Source: Glutamicibacter ardleyensis (GTDB taxonomy: Bacteria > Actinomycetota > Actinomycetes > Actinomycetales > Micrococcaceae). From it: a DNA stretch of 64,000 nt. Where the stretch lies: the NCBI RefSeq assembly GCF_014644555.1, contig NZ_BMKX01000012.1, forward strand, positions 33,003-97,002, in the 5' to 3' direction. A program made the translations under genes and the position numbers. How positions within the stretch are numbered: position 1 is the stretch's first letter; every line of letters starts with the position of its first letter. Shown here piece by piece: positions 32,646 to 40,746 of the stretch. The notes under the pieces were generated by a model. That model searched no databases, was not told the origin of the DNA, and worked only from the letters and a program-made list of their open reading frames with translations.

Positions 32646-34880
32646 GTGAGTACCCAACAAGCACTTCCGCCATCTGGTGTGGACCCAGAAGTCGCCGAAC
32701 GCGAGGATAAGCGTTGGACTCCGTTGCGTATCGCAATCTGGGTTGTCATCGCTTTGATTGGCGCCGTGGCCTGGTCCATGCTGGCCTTTTCCCGTGGCGA
32801 GACTATCAACGCGATCTGGTTTGTGTTCGCTGCCGTAGCAACCTATCTCATTGCCTACCGCTTCTACGCGAAATACATTGAGCGCAAGATTGCTAAGCCA
32901 GATGACTTCCGGGCCACGCCGGGCGAATACATGAACAACGGTCGAGACTTTATCCCAACCGACCGTCGGGTGCTGTTCGGGCACCACTTCGCAGCGATCG
33001 CCGGAGCCGGGCCGCTGGTCGGTCCGATCCTCGCTGCCCAGATGGGTTACCTGCCGGGAACCATCTGGATCATCTTGGGTGTTATTCTTGCCGGTGCCGT
33101 CCAGGACTATCTGGTCTTGTTCTTCTCCATGCGTCGTGGAGGACGTTCGCTGGGGCAGATGGCTCGCGAAGAGTTGGGACTAATTGGTGGTACCGCGGCA
33201 CTGATTGCGACTCTGGCTATCATGATCATCATCGTGGCGATTTTGGCTCTGGTGGTTGTGAACGCGCTGGGTGAATCGGCTTGGGGCGTCTACTCCGTGG
33301 GTCTAACGATCCCCATCGCCCTCTTCATGGGCATCTACCTGCGCTTTATACGCCCAGGCAAGATCCTAGAGATTTCGCTTATCGGTTTTGCCTTGCTGAT
33401 GTTTGCCATCGTCTCGGGTCGCTGGATCGCCGAATCGGCTTGGGGAGCAGAATTCTTCCACCTAGAACGCACCACCATCGCGTGGGCGATCATCATTTAC
33501 GGTGTGATCGCGGCCGTGCTACCGGTCTGGTTGCTGCTTGCTCCGCGTGACTACCTCTCGACCTTCATGAAGATCGGCGTCATCGGTCTGTTAGCCGCGG
33601 CCATCATCGTGGTCCGACCAGAGATCGACGTTCCGGCATTCTCCGAGTACGCCTCGCGTTCTGACGGCCCGGTAGTATCGGGCTCCTTGTTCCCATTCTT
33701 GTTTGTCACCATCGCCTGTGGTGCGCTCTCCGGCTTCCATGCGCTTATCGCTTCGGGAACCACCCCGAAACTGGTCCAGAAGGAACGCCAAACCCGCTTT
33801 CTCGGTTACGGTGGCATGCTCATGGAATCGATGGTGGCCATCATGGCGCTGGTCGCCGCGATCTCTATTGACCGTGGAATTTACTTCGCCATGAACTCCT
33901 CGGCTGCGGCTACCGGTGGCACCGTAGAAACTGCTGTCGCGTTCGTGAACTCCTTGGGTCTGGCAGGTGTCGACTTGATTCCAAGCCAGCTGACCGAACT
34001 CGCAGCAAATGTGGGCGAACCATCGGTGGTATCGCGCACCGGTGGCGCGCCAACGCTCGCCGTGGGCATTGCCGTGATCATGAATCAGTGGTTCGGTGGC
34101 GTGTCCATGATGGGGTTCTGGTACCACTTCGCCATCATGTTTGAAGCACTATTCATTTTGACCGCTGTAGATGCGGGCACACGTGTAGCTCGCTTCATGC
34201 TGCAAGACACTATCGGTAACTTCATCCCTAAGTTCAAGGACACTTCGTGGCGGCCCGGAGCCTGGTTATGTACGTTAATAATGGTGGCCGGGTGGGGGTA
34301 TATTCTCATCCTCGGAGTGACTGACCCGCTGGGAGGAATCAATACGTTCTTCCCACTGTTCGGTATCGCTAACCAGTTGCTCGCTGCGATCGCCTTGGCC
34401 GTGGTGATGACGATTGTTGCCAAGCGTGGCAACTTCAAGCACCTCTGGGTCATTGTGCTGCCGCTGGTCTTCACCGTCGTGGTTACCTTTATTGCCTCAT
34501 GGCAAAAGATTTTCTCCCCGGATACCAAGGTGGGTTACTTCTCCAACCACAATGCGTTCAAGGACGCCTTAGCTAATGGAGAAACCTCCTTCGGCTCGGC
34601 GAAGAACATCGAAGCCATGGAAGCCGTTGTGTATAACACCGGAGTTCAAGGCTGGCTTTCGGTCATCTTCCTGGTCCTCACGGTGATCGTGATCGCCGCT
34701 GCCGTTGTTGAAACTATCAAGGCTAAGAAGCGAGGCGGTGGAGTGAATACCGAGGATCCATATGTAGATTCAAAGATCTTCGCACCGCAGGGGATCATTT
34801 CCTCGCCGGCAGAAAAGGCTCTTGAAGCTCAGTGGAAAAACGTTGCTCCAGAGCAGAACGTAAATCGTGGTGGGCACTAG
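32646..34880 (+). CDS. cstA: carbon starvation protein CstA (pyruvate/peptide transporter family)
   Basis: 744 aa from a GTG at 32646, with GAGGAGG about 10 nt upstream. About 16-18 membrane helices. CstA marks include FGHHFAAIAGAGPLVGPILA, GALSGFHALIASGTTPK and FPLFGIANQLLAAIAL. Members import peptides or pyruvate when carbon is short. The downstream gene encodes the usual small YbdD-type partner. A TGGT-N3-ACCA box upstream suggests control by a FadR-type regulator sensing an organic acid; this part is inferred. Confidence 0.93.
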   Translation: MSTQQALPPSGVDPEVAEREDKRWTPLRIAIWVVIALIGAVAWSMLAFSRGETINAIWFVFAAVATYLIAYRFYAKYIERKIAKPDDFRATPGEYMNNGRDFIPTDRRVLFGHHFAAIAGAGPLVGPILAAQMGYLPGTIWIILGVILAGAVQDYLVLFFSMRRGGRSLGQMAREELGLIGGTAALIATLAIMIIIVAILALVVVNALGESAWGVYSVGLTIPIALFMGIYLRFIRPGKILEISLIGFALLMFAIVSGRWIAESAWGAEFFHLERTTIAWAIIIYGVIAAVLPVWLLLAPRDYLSTFMKIGVIGLLAAAIIVVRPEIDVPAFSEYASRSDGPVVSGSLFPFLFVTIACGALSGFHALIASGTTPKLVQKERQTRFLGYGGMLMESMVAIMALVAAISIDRGIYFAMNSSAAATGGTVETAVAFVNSLGLAGVDLIPSQLTELAANVGEPSVVSRTGGAPTLAVGIAVIMNQWFGGVSMMGFWYHFAIMFEALFILTAVDAGTRVARFMLQDTIGNFIPKFKDTSWRPGAWLCTLIMVAGWGYILILGVTDPLGGINTFFPLFGIANQLLAAIALAVVMTIVAKRGNFKHLWVIVLPLVFTVVVTFIASWQKIFSPDTKVGYFSNHNAFKDALANGETSFGSAKNIEAMEAVVYNTGVQGWLSVIFLVLTVIVIAAAVVETIKAKKRGGGVNTEDPYVDSKIFAPQGIISSPAEKALEAQWKNVAPEQNVNRGGH

Positions 34881-34881
34881 C

Positions 34882-35073
34882 ATGCTCGGACTTCGCGCAA
34901 GGCTGGATCAGGTGGCGCGCTTTATGGAAGGTGTGATGGGTGCTGACAAGTATCGGCAGTATCTTGAGCATCTAGCTAAAACCCATCCGGACGCTGAACC
35001 GATGTCGGAACGTGAGTTTTGGGTTGACTACACCGACTGGCAAGAGAACAACCCGCAAGGGCGTTGCTGCTAA
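34882..35073 (+). CDS. YbdD/YjiX family small protein (DUF466)
   Basis: 63 aa from the ATG at 34882, just after the cstA stop at 34880. GGTGGG at 34869-34874 provides the ribosome site. The family pattern is visible: FMEGVMGADKYRQYLEH, then a HPDAEPMSEREFW segment, ending in GRCC. Always found next to CstA/BtsT transporters; thought to act with them. Cytosolic, no membrane segment. Followed by a long hairpin terminator. Confidence 0.88.
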   Translation: MLGLRARLDQVARFMEGVMGADKYRQYLEHLAKTHPDAEPMSEREFWVDYTDWQENNPQGRCC

Positions 35074-35092
35074 CCGGTAAGTCGCTTCAGTC

Positions 35093-35136
35093 AAGGAGCC
35101 TTGGAATTCGAAATAATTCGAATTCCAAGGCTCCTT
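35093..35136 (+). terminator. terminator after cstA-ybdD
   Basis: A perfect 20-bp stem starting AAGGAGCCTTGG with a 4-nt ATAA loop. Confidence 0.8.
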
Positions 35137-35230
35137 TGGTGTTATGCGATGCCACAGACCGGGGAAGATTTGGCGGTGGCCGGTAGTCTGGTATTAGTTT
35201 ATTTGGTAGCGACCTAGCAAAAAGAGTGTG

Positions 35231-35680
35231 ATGGGTTTTTTCTCGCGTTTACGCGATCAACGTGCAATTAGCCGTGATCTTGGGCAAGGTGTCTGGCGCC
35301 GTGCCCACGATAGGTTTGTGCGCTCCTTGGACCGTGTTTTTCAGGTTCTAGAAGGAATCGAAGACAACGACTTGTACAACGAAGTTGTTGTGCGCGCTAA
35401 TGAACTAGCCGACTTGCTCCCGCAGGTGCGCCAGCTTTGCATCGATTCGCAGAAGCTGACTCCCAGCGAAGATGAGCACATCCCGCAGGCGACATCTCAA
35501 GTACACCGAGCACTGACAAAGTCAGCCAATGACTTGGCGACCACTGCGCAGGTGATTGCGATGATGCGCATGCAAGCTAAAGATGGCGAAGAAACTAATC
35601 TGAAGCCTGTTGAGCACAGGGCCCAAATCGTTAAAGATGATGTTTCGCAGGCGGCTAAATTGCTTGCTGACGTTAAGTAA
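35231..35680 (+). CDS. conserved actinobacterial hypothetical protein
   Basis: 149 aa from the ATG at 35231 (a GTG lies directly before it). All helical by composition, with no signal peptide: GFFSRLRDQR at the start, RFVRSLDRVFQVLEGIEDND, then VRANELADLLPQVRQLC. It has one cysteine and no catalytic motif. A long helical bundle of regulatory or structural type is possible. Function unknown; the gene stands alone between cstA and the aldo/keto reductase. Confidence 0.7.
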   Translation: MGFFSRLRDQRAISRDLGQGVWRRAHDRFVRSLDRVFQVLEGIEDNDLYNEVVVRANELADLLPQVRQLCIDSQKLTPSEDEHIPQATSQVHRALTKSANDLATTAQVIAMMRMQAKDGEETNLKPVEHRAQIVKDDVSQAAKLLADVK

Positions 35681-35739
35681 AAGGGAAAATCGTGGTGCCG
35701 GTCACCAGTCCATCCAGATTCATGCACTAAATTAGTTGC

Positions 35740-36582
35740 ATGATCCAAACTGTTCCACAAACTAATTTCCATGATGGTAACTGCATCGACCAGATCGGCT
35801 ACGGCGTCTGGAAGGTCGCAGACGCTGAGGCTGAAGTCGCGGTAGGTAAGGCATTGAATGCCGGATACCGACATATTGACACCGCACGTATCTACGGAAA
35901 CGAAGAAGGCGTCGGACGGGCTATTGCTAGCAGTGGCATTCCGCGTAGTGAAATCTTCGTAACTACCAAAGTCTGGAACTCTGATCAGGGTTACGACAAA
36001 ACGATCGCCGCAGCCGAGGCTTCTCTAGAGCGGTTGGGCTTGGACTATGTCGATCTATATCTGATTCACTGGTTGCAGCCGCAGCGTGGCACCTACGTGG
36101 ACACCTGGAAGGCGCTGATCCAGCTTCAGAAGGACGACAAAGCTACCTCGATCGGCGTCTGCAACTTCACCGTTGAGGCGTTAGAAGAACTCTACGAGCA
36201 GACCGGAGTACGTCCGGTGATAAACCAGGTGGAAACCCACCCGTACTTCCCACAGACCGAACTACGTGTGTACGAAGCTAAGCATGGCATCGCGCACGAG
36301 TCATGGTCTCCTCTAGGCCATGGCGGGGAATTGCTAACGGACCCAGTCATTGTTGAGATCGCGGAAAAGCATCAAGCCAGCGCAGCGCAGGTAGTAATCG
36401 CTTGGCACCTGGCCGTGGGTAACGTAGTGATTCCTAAGTCGGTCACCGATTCACGGATCATCGAGAACTTCGAAGCGATTGAGCTGAAGCTTGATGACGA
36501 GGATCTTGCAGCGATCAACGGCTTAGATCGAGGTGCAGAGGGTCGTATCGCAGCGGACCCCGCTGTTTCTGATTTCGAGTAA
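35740..36582 (+). CDS. aldo/keto reductase
   Basis: 280 aa, ATG at 35740. AKR signatures: GYRHIDTARIYGNEEGVG with catalytic Asp and Tyr (about 45-62), LDYVDLYLIHW, and the NADPH-binding VIPKSVTDSRIIENF near residue 230. It belongs to the 2,5-diketo-D-gluconate reductase-like group and reduces carbonyls with NADPH in the cytoplasm; the natural substrate is unknown. CATGCA/TGCATG arms around the start codon (35722-35743) could be an operator. Confidence 0.9.
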   Translation: MIQTVPQTNFHDGNCIDQIGYGVWKVADAEAEVAVGKALNAGYRHIDTARIYGNEEGVGRAIASSGIPRSEIFVTTKVWNSDQGYDKTIAAAEASLERLGLDYVDLYLIHWLQPQRGTYVDTWKALIQLQKDDKATSIGVCNFTVEALEELYEQTGVRPVINQVETHPYFPQTELRVYEAKHGIAHESWSPLGHGGELLTDPVIVEIAEKHQASAAQVVIAWHLAVGNVVIPKSVTDSRIIENFEAIELKLDDEDLAAINGLDRGAEGRIAADPAVSDFE

Positions 36583-36605
36583 TTCCTAGTCTGTCCCAAC
36601 TTAAG

Positions 36606-36642
36606 CCAAGGCCTGAACTTCGCTCAGAAGCTTAGGCCTTGG
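36606..36642 (+). terminator. hairpin after aldo/keto reductase gene
   Basis: CCAAGGCCT, 19-nt loop, AGGCCTTGG and GTTATT. Moderate. Confidence 0.5.
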
Positions 36643-36862
36643 GTTATTCGTTGAACGGTCATGCGGGCGTTTCTAGACCCAAACCTCGGCGCTTCCAGCG
36701 TGGCGACATCATCAAGTCAGCAGTCATCGCCCGAATCCGATATCGGATTAACTATGTAGGGCCGCGAATCACCCACGTTGAATCGAAGCCTATTTTGAGG
36801 CGTATAGCATAGAGATGGATTATGATTAATCTAATCAAACATGCTTATTCGAAAGTGACGAG
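36643..36862. other. intergenic stretch with a 16-bp palindrome
   Basis: No gene seen. AATCCGATATCGGATT at 36734-36749 is a perfect palindrome and could be an operator; no adjacent regulator gene. Confidence 0.35.
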
Positions 36863-37117
36863 TTGATAAATAAAAAACCAGGCAACGATACTTTAATCTA
36901 TTTTTGGCTAATGATTGTGCTCAGCGTGATCGGATTCCTATTGCAAGCCATTGGCCTACAGCGGTCGTATCAGGACGGCGGGAGCAATATTCTGGCGCTT
37001 TCAGGCTTCGAAATCGCCGGATATGGCTGTTTCTTAGTCTCCTTCATTTTTGGAATCGTTGTCACACACAAAATCATCGCCATGATGATCCATTTGGTGC
37101 ATGCGCGAAGTCGCTAA
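36863..37117 (+). CDS. small two-helix membrane protein
   Basis: 84 aa from a TTG at 36863; no in-frame ATG lies near the start, so the start is uncertain. Two hydrophobic segments (about residues 10-30 and 48-75) are separated by a polar loop with QDGGSN. The terminator at 37133 follows, which supports a real transcript. Base composition is more AT-rich than the core genes around it. No family recognised. Confidence 0.5.
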   Translation: MINKKPGNDTLIYFWLMIVLSVIGFLLQAIGLQRSYQDGGSNILALSGFEIAGYGCFLVSFIFGIVVTHKIIAMMIHLVHARSR

Positions 37118-37132
37118 GCGAAGAAGAAAACG

Positions 37133-37175
37133 AAAAACCCCGGAACCACGTGTTTTACACGGTTCCGGGGTTTTT
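37133..37175. terminator. terminator at left boundary of element 2
   Basis: AAAAACCCCGGAACC with GGTTCCGGGGTTTTT, a 15-bp stem with an inner GTG/CAC. Before integration it would lie directly downstream of tRNA-Thr on the minus strand, so it is probably the tRNA's native terminator. Confidence 0.8.
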
Positions 37176-37176
37176 C

Positions 37177-37226
37177 TTCAGCCGAGCCCCCTGGCGGATT
37201 TGAACCGCCGACCTGCTCTTTACGAG
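37177..37226. other. attL of element 2
   Basis: 50 bp starting TTCAGCCGAGCC, identical to 48499-48548. It is the 3' half of tRNA-Thr(CGT) plus flank, displaced by integration. Confidence 0.92.
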
Positions 37227-37410
37227 ACAAAGGATGACGATATCTAAGGGGGTCTGTAGGGATTATTTGGCCTAGTGATTGGCCTGTGAGGACTCACCGG
37301 CGCTTGAGTTCCGATGGCTACCCAGTAGTGTGTGCACACATTCGTGCACACAAGGGAGCCCCGCTTCAACTCACCAAATGACAGGATGCGCAATTGGGTA
37401 GGATCAGTTC
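37227..37410. other. left end of element 2 with arm-type repeat
   Basis: 37329-37355 reads TGTGTGCACACATTCGTGCA then CACAAGG, two TGTGCACACA-type units. Similar sequence occurs in the integrase gene at 48417-48439. These are probably integrase arm sites. No ORF. Confidence 0.5.
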
Positions 37411-38235
37411 ATGAGTTCCGTGCCCAGGCCTGAAACTGATCCCTTAGAAGTGGATAGTAGCCGCAGAATTTACAAAATGTTTGAACGGATTGATGGTTTG
37501 GCGGAAAAGCATGAATCGAGCTTCAAACCTGAATCTGGATCGCGCTTAGATTTCGACAATCAACGGGCTCCTACGAGACCAATATCGGACTATGCACACG
37601 CTCAACTTTCCGTGGCAACTGACTGTCTCCAATCTTTGAAACGCATGATTTTGCGAGAACAAGACAAAGCCGTCGATATGCATTTGGGCCCGTTCGCTCA
37701 CTATGCGCTGATCCGCAATGCCCTTGACTCATTGGCTATTGTCATTTGGTTGATGGAGCCAGAGAGCAGCACAGGGCGGCTCAAACGCCTCTTGCGTATT
37801 GAGTGCAACGAGGTGGAACTTGCTTCCAAGCATTACCAGTCGGTGGGTATCAGGGCATGGAAACAAACAAAGGAACAGAAACTCGAACGAATAAGAGAAA
37901 TCGCTGTTGAAGCAGGCATCGAAAATTGGGATCCAGTTACTGACAAATTGTCTACGACCACCAAAATATTGGGTGAAATCGACCGGCTGCGTAGTAAGTC
38001 TTCTCGCGTGTCGTGGCTGTCATATTGGCAACTGGCTAGTGGTTATGCTCACGGCAAGCGTTGGGCGGTCCTTGCCTCAGGCGAACTCACCGAGCAAGAA
38101 GGTACAGCTACAAAGCATGGCGCGACTTTTGTTGTGACCGCAAGCTATCAATTCCTGGACTTACTGTTGGCAGAAACTCTGGACATGCTGAATATTGCGA
38201 TGATCCGATACGAGGCACTTTGCCGTGGGAAGTAA
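37411..38235 (+). CDS. hypothetical protein, element 2 cargo
   Basis: 274 aa from the ATG at 37411, with TAGGAT 6 nt upstream (leaderless pattern). No signal peptide. The central segment LGPFAHYALIRNALDSLAIVIWLMEPE (about residues 90-116) is hydrophobic but probably a buried helix; SGYAHGKRWAVLA (about 210-223) is a second notable motif. Mostly helical. I cannot name the family. It is the first cargo gene next to attL, the usual place for defence or fitness genes in satellites, and has its own terminator. Confidence 0.65.
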   Translation: MSSVPRPETDPLEVDSSRRIYKMFERIDGLAEKHESSFKPESGSRLDFDNQRAPTRPISDYAHAQLSVATDCLQSLKRMILREQDKAVDMHLGPFAHYALIRNALDSLAIVIWLMEPESSTGRLKRLLRIECNEVELASKHYQSVGIRAWKQTKEQKLERIREIAVEAGIENWDPVTDKLSTTTKILGEIDRLRSKSSRVSWLSYWQLASGYAHGKRWAVLASGELTEQEGTATKHGATFVVTASYQFLDLLLAETLDMLNIAMIRYEALCRGK

Positions 38236-38314
38236 CTGCTAGGTGTTATCGATTCGGCCAAAATGTACGGACGTTATGTCCGTGGAGGTTGGTAGGCTTG
38301 TCGTATCGAGGCAT

Positions 38315-38345
38315 GAGGGCCGCACAGTACAACTGTGCGGCCCTC
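38315..38345. terminator. terminator between the 274-aa gene and the toxin gene
   Basis: GAGGGCCGCACAGT, loop ACA, ACTGTGCGGCCCTC: a 14-bp perfect stem between convergent genes. Confidence 0.75.
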
Positions 38346-38404
38346 TAAATGTCTAGCTACCATGGGCTAGTGCGAAGATGAGTCTACTTTTACTTTGAGG
38401 GAAG

Positions 38405-38896
38405 CTATTTATCTACGGGATAGACATCGTGATTGGCGTCAAACCAAACAATATGGAATATTGCTCCGATTCGAAAGCCCCAGAGTCGTTTCGTTCCCGA
38501 GAGTCTAAATCTGAAGATTGAGTCAGGGGCGTCATCGCCGTGCAATTTTTGAATCCGAGCTTGCGCGGACTTATGGAGTATGCTCACATCCATGGAATGG
38601 TGCTTTTTGTGGCGTTTCTGACCACCAGTGCGTTCCGCCTCAATCTCTTTCCATGACTTTTGAGAAAAGTCGCTGAGACAGTCGAGCAAATCTTTCCAGA
38701 TTTCCTTATCTGGTCCCCATTCCCAAGCGCACCCATGAGGTTTTCCCACTTCAAGATCAATCATCTCGGAACTAAATTGGAACCGTGATTCTTCATACTT
38801 AGTAACTTCGTCGAATGACCGTTGATTCGGTACTGACTTGTTTGTGTGCGCAGCAGGGGCATTGCCGCGAATTTTTTTATTCTTGGCCGAGGACAT
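38405..38896 (-). CDS. putative toxin of a Panacea (DUF4065) toxin-antitoxin pair
   Basis: 163 aa, ATG at 38896, 12 nt after the antitoxin stop. The N-terminal 50 residues are polar and basic. The centre has GKPHGCAWEWGPDKEIW and WKEIEAERTGGQKRHKKHHS. The C-terminal 40 residues (FRFRLSGTKRLWGFRIG, then FHIVWFDANHDVYPVDK) recall the last strands of RelE/HigB-like mRNA interferases, with conserved basic and aromatic residues. Order antitoxin-then-toxin and tight spacing fit a toxin-antitoxin operon. The toxin call rests on this context; target unknown. Confidence 0.6.
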   Translation of the reverse strand: MSSAKNKKIRGNAPAAHTNKSVPNQRSFDEVTKYEESRFQFSSEMIDLEVGKPHGCAWEWGPDKEIWKDLLDCLSDFSQKSWKEIEAERTGGQKRHKKHHSMDVSILHKSAQARIQKLHGDDAPDSIFRFRLSGTKRLWGFRIGAIFHIVWFDANHDVYPVDK

Positions 38897-38908
38897 GCGT
38901 AATAATGC

Positions 38909-39349
38909 CTAGGCGTTGGCTAATGCAGAAAAGAAGTCTTGCATGGAATCGGTAGAAACTTCTTTTTGGCTTGAAGCGCCAACAGGTAGTCCTTCACGAG
39001 CTTCAAGCCACGGGCGCTCAGAATGCGTTAAGTCTGAAAGCTGTTGACCGGTCAATTTCCCGTAATGCTCAAGCACTGCATCGATAGTATCAACTTCATC
39101 TGAGCTTAGGGCGGATGGGTCGCCGTGAGTCCAGCTGCTGACCGTGTACGTGCCTCGGTGAAGGTCGAACAAATCGTAGACGACTGGTCCGTTTGCCCAC
39201 GCCTGAATCTTAGAATCGAATAGAGGTTCTTCGTCCCAAGCCAGCGACCAGCCTTGAGAGTAGTAGCAGAGCTTCTGCAATTTCATCGTAGTTATTGGAT
39301 TCTTGAAATATTCAAGAATGTAGGCCGCTACATCATGTACGTTCGCCAC
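38909..39349 (-). CDS. Panacea-domain antitoxin (DUF4065/GepA/SocA-like)
   Basis: 146 aa. The chosen GTG at 39349 follows GGGAGG with 8-nt spacing and gives MANVHDVAAYILEYF, the normal family start; the longer TTG start at 39385 is unlikely. The Panacea domain shows MKLQKLCYYSQGWSLAW, QAWANGPVVYDLF and a C-terminal TLTHSERPW-like segment (SDLTHSERPWLEAREG). Panacea proteins neutralize diverse toxins. A TTGACA/TAATAT promoter and an inverted repeat at its start site precede the gene. Located in element 2, where it may stabilize the element or act against phage. Confidence 0.82.
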   Translation of the reverse strand: MANVHDVAAYILEYFKNPITTMKLQKLCYYSQGWSLAWDEEPLFDSKIQAWANGPVVYDLFDLHRGTYTVSSWTHGDPSALSSDEVDTIDAVLEHYGKLTGQQLSDLTHSERPWLEAREGLPVGASSQKEVSTDSMQDFFSALANA

Positions 39350-39389
39350 TGTTTCCACCTCCCGGCGGTTGTCAAGTAAATACAATAGT

Positions 39390-39410
39390 TATCCACAGTC
39401 GCTGTGGATA
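39390..39410. promoter_or_regulatory. operator/hairpin made of two inverted DnaA-box-like sequences
   Basis: TATCCACAG-TCG-CTGTGGATA. With flanks this includes TTATCCACA (39389-39397), the E. coli consensus DnaA box, and its inverted partner. It covers about +3 to +23 of the predicted antitoxin-toxin transcript. Confidence 0.6.
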
Positions 39411-39419
39411 TTTCTGTTG

Positions 39420-39447
39420 ATATTAAAAGTTTACGCTAGCTTGTCAA
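39420..39447 (-). promoter_or_regulatory. promoter of the Panacea toxin-antitoxin operon
   Basis: Minus strand TTGACA (39447-39442), 16 nt, TAATAT (39425-39420). Near-consensus; predicted start about 39413. Confidence 0.7.
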
Positions 39448-39565
39448 ACCGACAAGTGGATATTGCATACCCGAGAATGGTCAAAAATCGACTAGCTCAT
39501 GCCTCAGTATGCTTTTTCGTGAGCGATTTCTTATACCGGGGTTGCTGCCCTTCTCGATTCTGCTT

Positions 39566-39760
39566 CTACGCCTCGTATTGGTTGCCGTTTAGGAACAATT
39601 CAATTGAGGACTCGCGTATTTTCCACTTGCCGCCCCTGTTGGGCGAGGGCATTTTCAGACCTATCAGTTCACCTCGGCGCAACAGCCTACGCACCGTCTC
39701 CGGGTGGCTGCGCAACCGCTCAGCGGCCTCGTTCACATCTAAAAGCTGGTCCTTGCTCAT
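39566..39760 (-). CDS. small helix-turn-helix (excisionase/MerR-like) DNA-binding protein
   Basis: 64 aa. The ATG at 39760 follows GGAGGG; a longer frame to 39835 has no ribosome site. The sequence LLDVNEAAERLRSHPETVRR then LLRRGELIGLKMPS, with WKIRESSIELFL at the end, is the standard helix-turn-helix_17 (excisionase-like) fold: helix pair, wing and final helix. It may be a regulator or directionality factor of element 2. A second such gene is at 46258. Confidence 0.75.
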   Translation of the reverse strand: MSKDQLLDVNEAAERLRSHPETVRRLLRRGELIGLKMPSPNRGGKWKIRESSIELFLNGNQYEA

Positions 39761-39903
39761 GTTGCCCTCCATGGGTTGTCGGTTGATGCGTGTCACTGTA
39801 TTGAGCGCAACAGACAATATGGACGATGGGGCCATTCAGTCGGTATATACCTGTTCAATGACTTGTAGCGCTAACTCGTAGCGCAGCCAGTGAAAGGGCT
39901 TTA

Positions 39904-40056
39904 ATGATGGCGCTAATCATGATCGACAAATGCCCAACGTGCAAGGGCGATAACATCCGTTTGAAGCGGTCCCGAGAGCAGTCCAGTGCCGGCGGAGAAA
40001 TGGAATGGTACTGCTCGAACTGCCACAGGGTGGTGCATGACGGTGGACGTAAATAG
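39904..40056 (+). CDS. small zinc-ribbon protein
   Basis: 50 aa, ATG at 39904 or 39907, after AAAGGG at 39893-39898. Two knuckles, KCPTCKGD and YCSNCHRV, separated by about 21 residues with SREQSSAGGEMEW, form a treble-clef or zinc-ribbon-like metal site. The tail ends VVHDGGRK. Probably a small nucleic-acid- or protein-binding phage-type protein. A hairpin at 40082 follows. Confidence 0.6.
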   Translation: MMALIMIDKCPTCKGDNIRLKRSREQSSAGGEMEWYCSNCHRVVHDGGRK

Positions 40057-40081
40057 CCCCAGTGATCAGATGAACTGGTGA

Positions 40082-40120
40082 CAAGAACCGCCGCATCCTA
40101 AGTGATTGCGGCGGTTCTTG
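40082..40120. terminator. hairpin after the zinc-ribbon gene
   Basis: CAAGAACCGCCGCA, 11-nt loop, TGCGGCGGTTCTTG. No T run on either side. Confidence 0.55.
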
Positions 40121-40178
40121 TGTGCTCTATGTAGTAAATGAAACTGATGAGCCTATTTTCGACTGGCGAATTACTTGA

Positions 40179-40673
40179 TCACAGTTTCAGCCCCATGAGC
40201 CACGGTTCTGCTCCGGAGTAGTTTTTCCTGCTCGGTTCCATCAACTCATAGCCTCGTTCGTTATAGAACTCGTATAGTCCTGGCGTGAATCCATGCGCTC
40301 CATCACCGGCTTCGGGCATAACAATTGAGTAGCGAACGTCCGCGGATTTGCCTTGGGCCTCGGCGAAGGACAAAAGCTGGCTTCCCACACCGTGTCTGCG
40401 ACTGCTTGGTGAAACAAATACTTCCACAATGTATAGCCAGTTTTCAGTGCTGTCCTCGTATGTAGCAAGAACATCGGGGTTACAGGGTTTTATTTTGTAG
40501 CTGATCCAACCTACGATCTGCTCATCAACTGTGGCGACTACGTCTAACGTATCTCGGGGGTACGAATGCTCAAGATATCTTGCTTCGGTTGGGCGCCATT
40601 CTTGGATTAGGTCAGCGACGTAGAAGTTGTCATCAGAATTCATGTCACGAACTTTAACTATGGATCGGTTCAT
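40179..40673 (-). CDS. GNAT-family N-acetyltransferase
   Basis: 164 aa, ATG at 40673. GNAT features: VATVDEQIVGWISYKI (strands 2-3), YIVEVFVSPSSRRHGVGSQL, which includes the acetyl-CoA pyrophosphate loop RRHGVG, and FYNERGYELMEPSRKN at the end. It transfers an acetyl group from acetyl-CoA to an amine; the substrate is unknown. It sits in element 2 as cargo. Possible roles are antibiotic or toxin modification, but nothing in the sequence specifies this. Confidence 0.82.
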   Translation of the reverse strand: MNRSIVKVRDMNSDDNFYVADLIQEWRPTEARYLEHSYPRDTLDVVATVDEQIVGWISYKIKPCNPDVLATYEDSTENWLYIVEVFVSPSSRRHGVGSQLLSFAEAQGKSADVRYSIVMPEAGDGAHGFTPGLYEFYNERGYELMEPSRKNYSGAEPWLMGLKL

Positions 40674-40710
40674 AGGCTAAGCGTATTCATGATTCATTGA
40701 CTCAATAAAT

Positions 40711-40744
40711 CAGTCTCCCGGGGCAATGCCACACCGGGAGACTG
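40711..40744. terminator. terminator beside the tRNA-Ile-like gene
   Basis: CAGTCTCCCGG, 12-nt loop, CCGGGAGACTG, 3 bp after the tRNA 3' end on the minus strand. Confidence 0.65.
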
Positions 40745-40746
40745 GA

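Noticed and set aside
35722..35743. CATGCA/TGCATG inverted arms around the aldo/keto reductase start
   Set aside because: Six-base arms with a 10-base spacer are easily met by chance; kept only as a remark in the gene entry.
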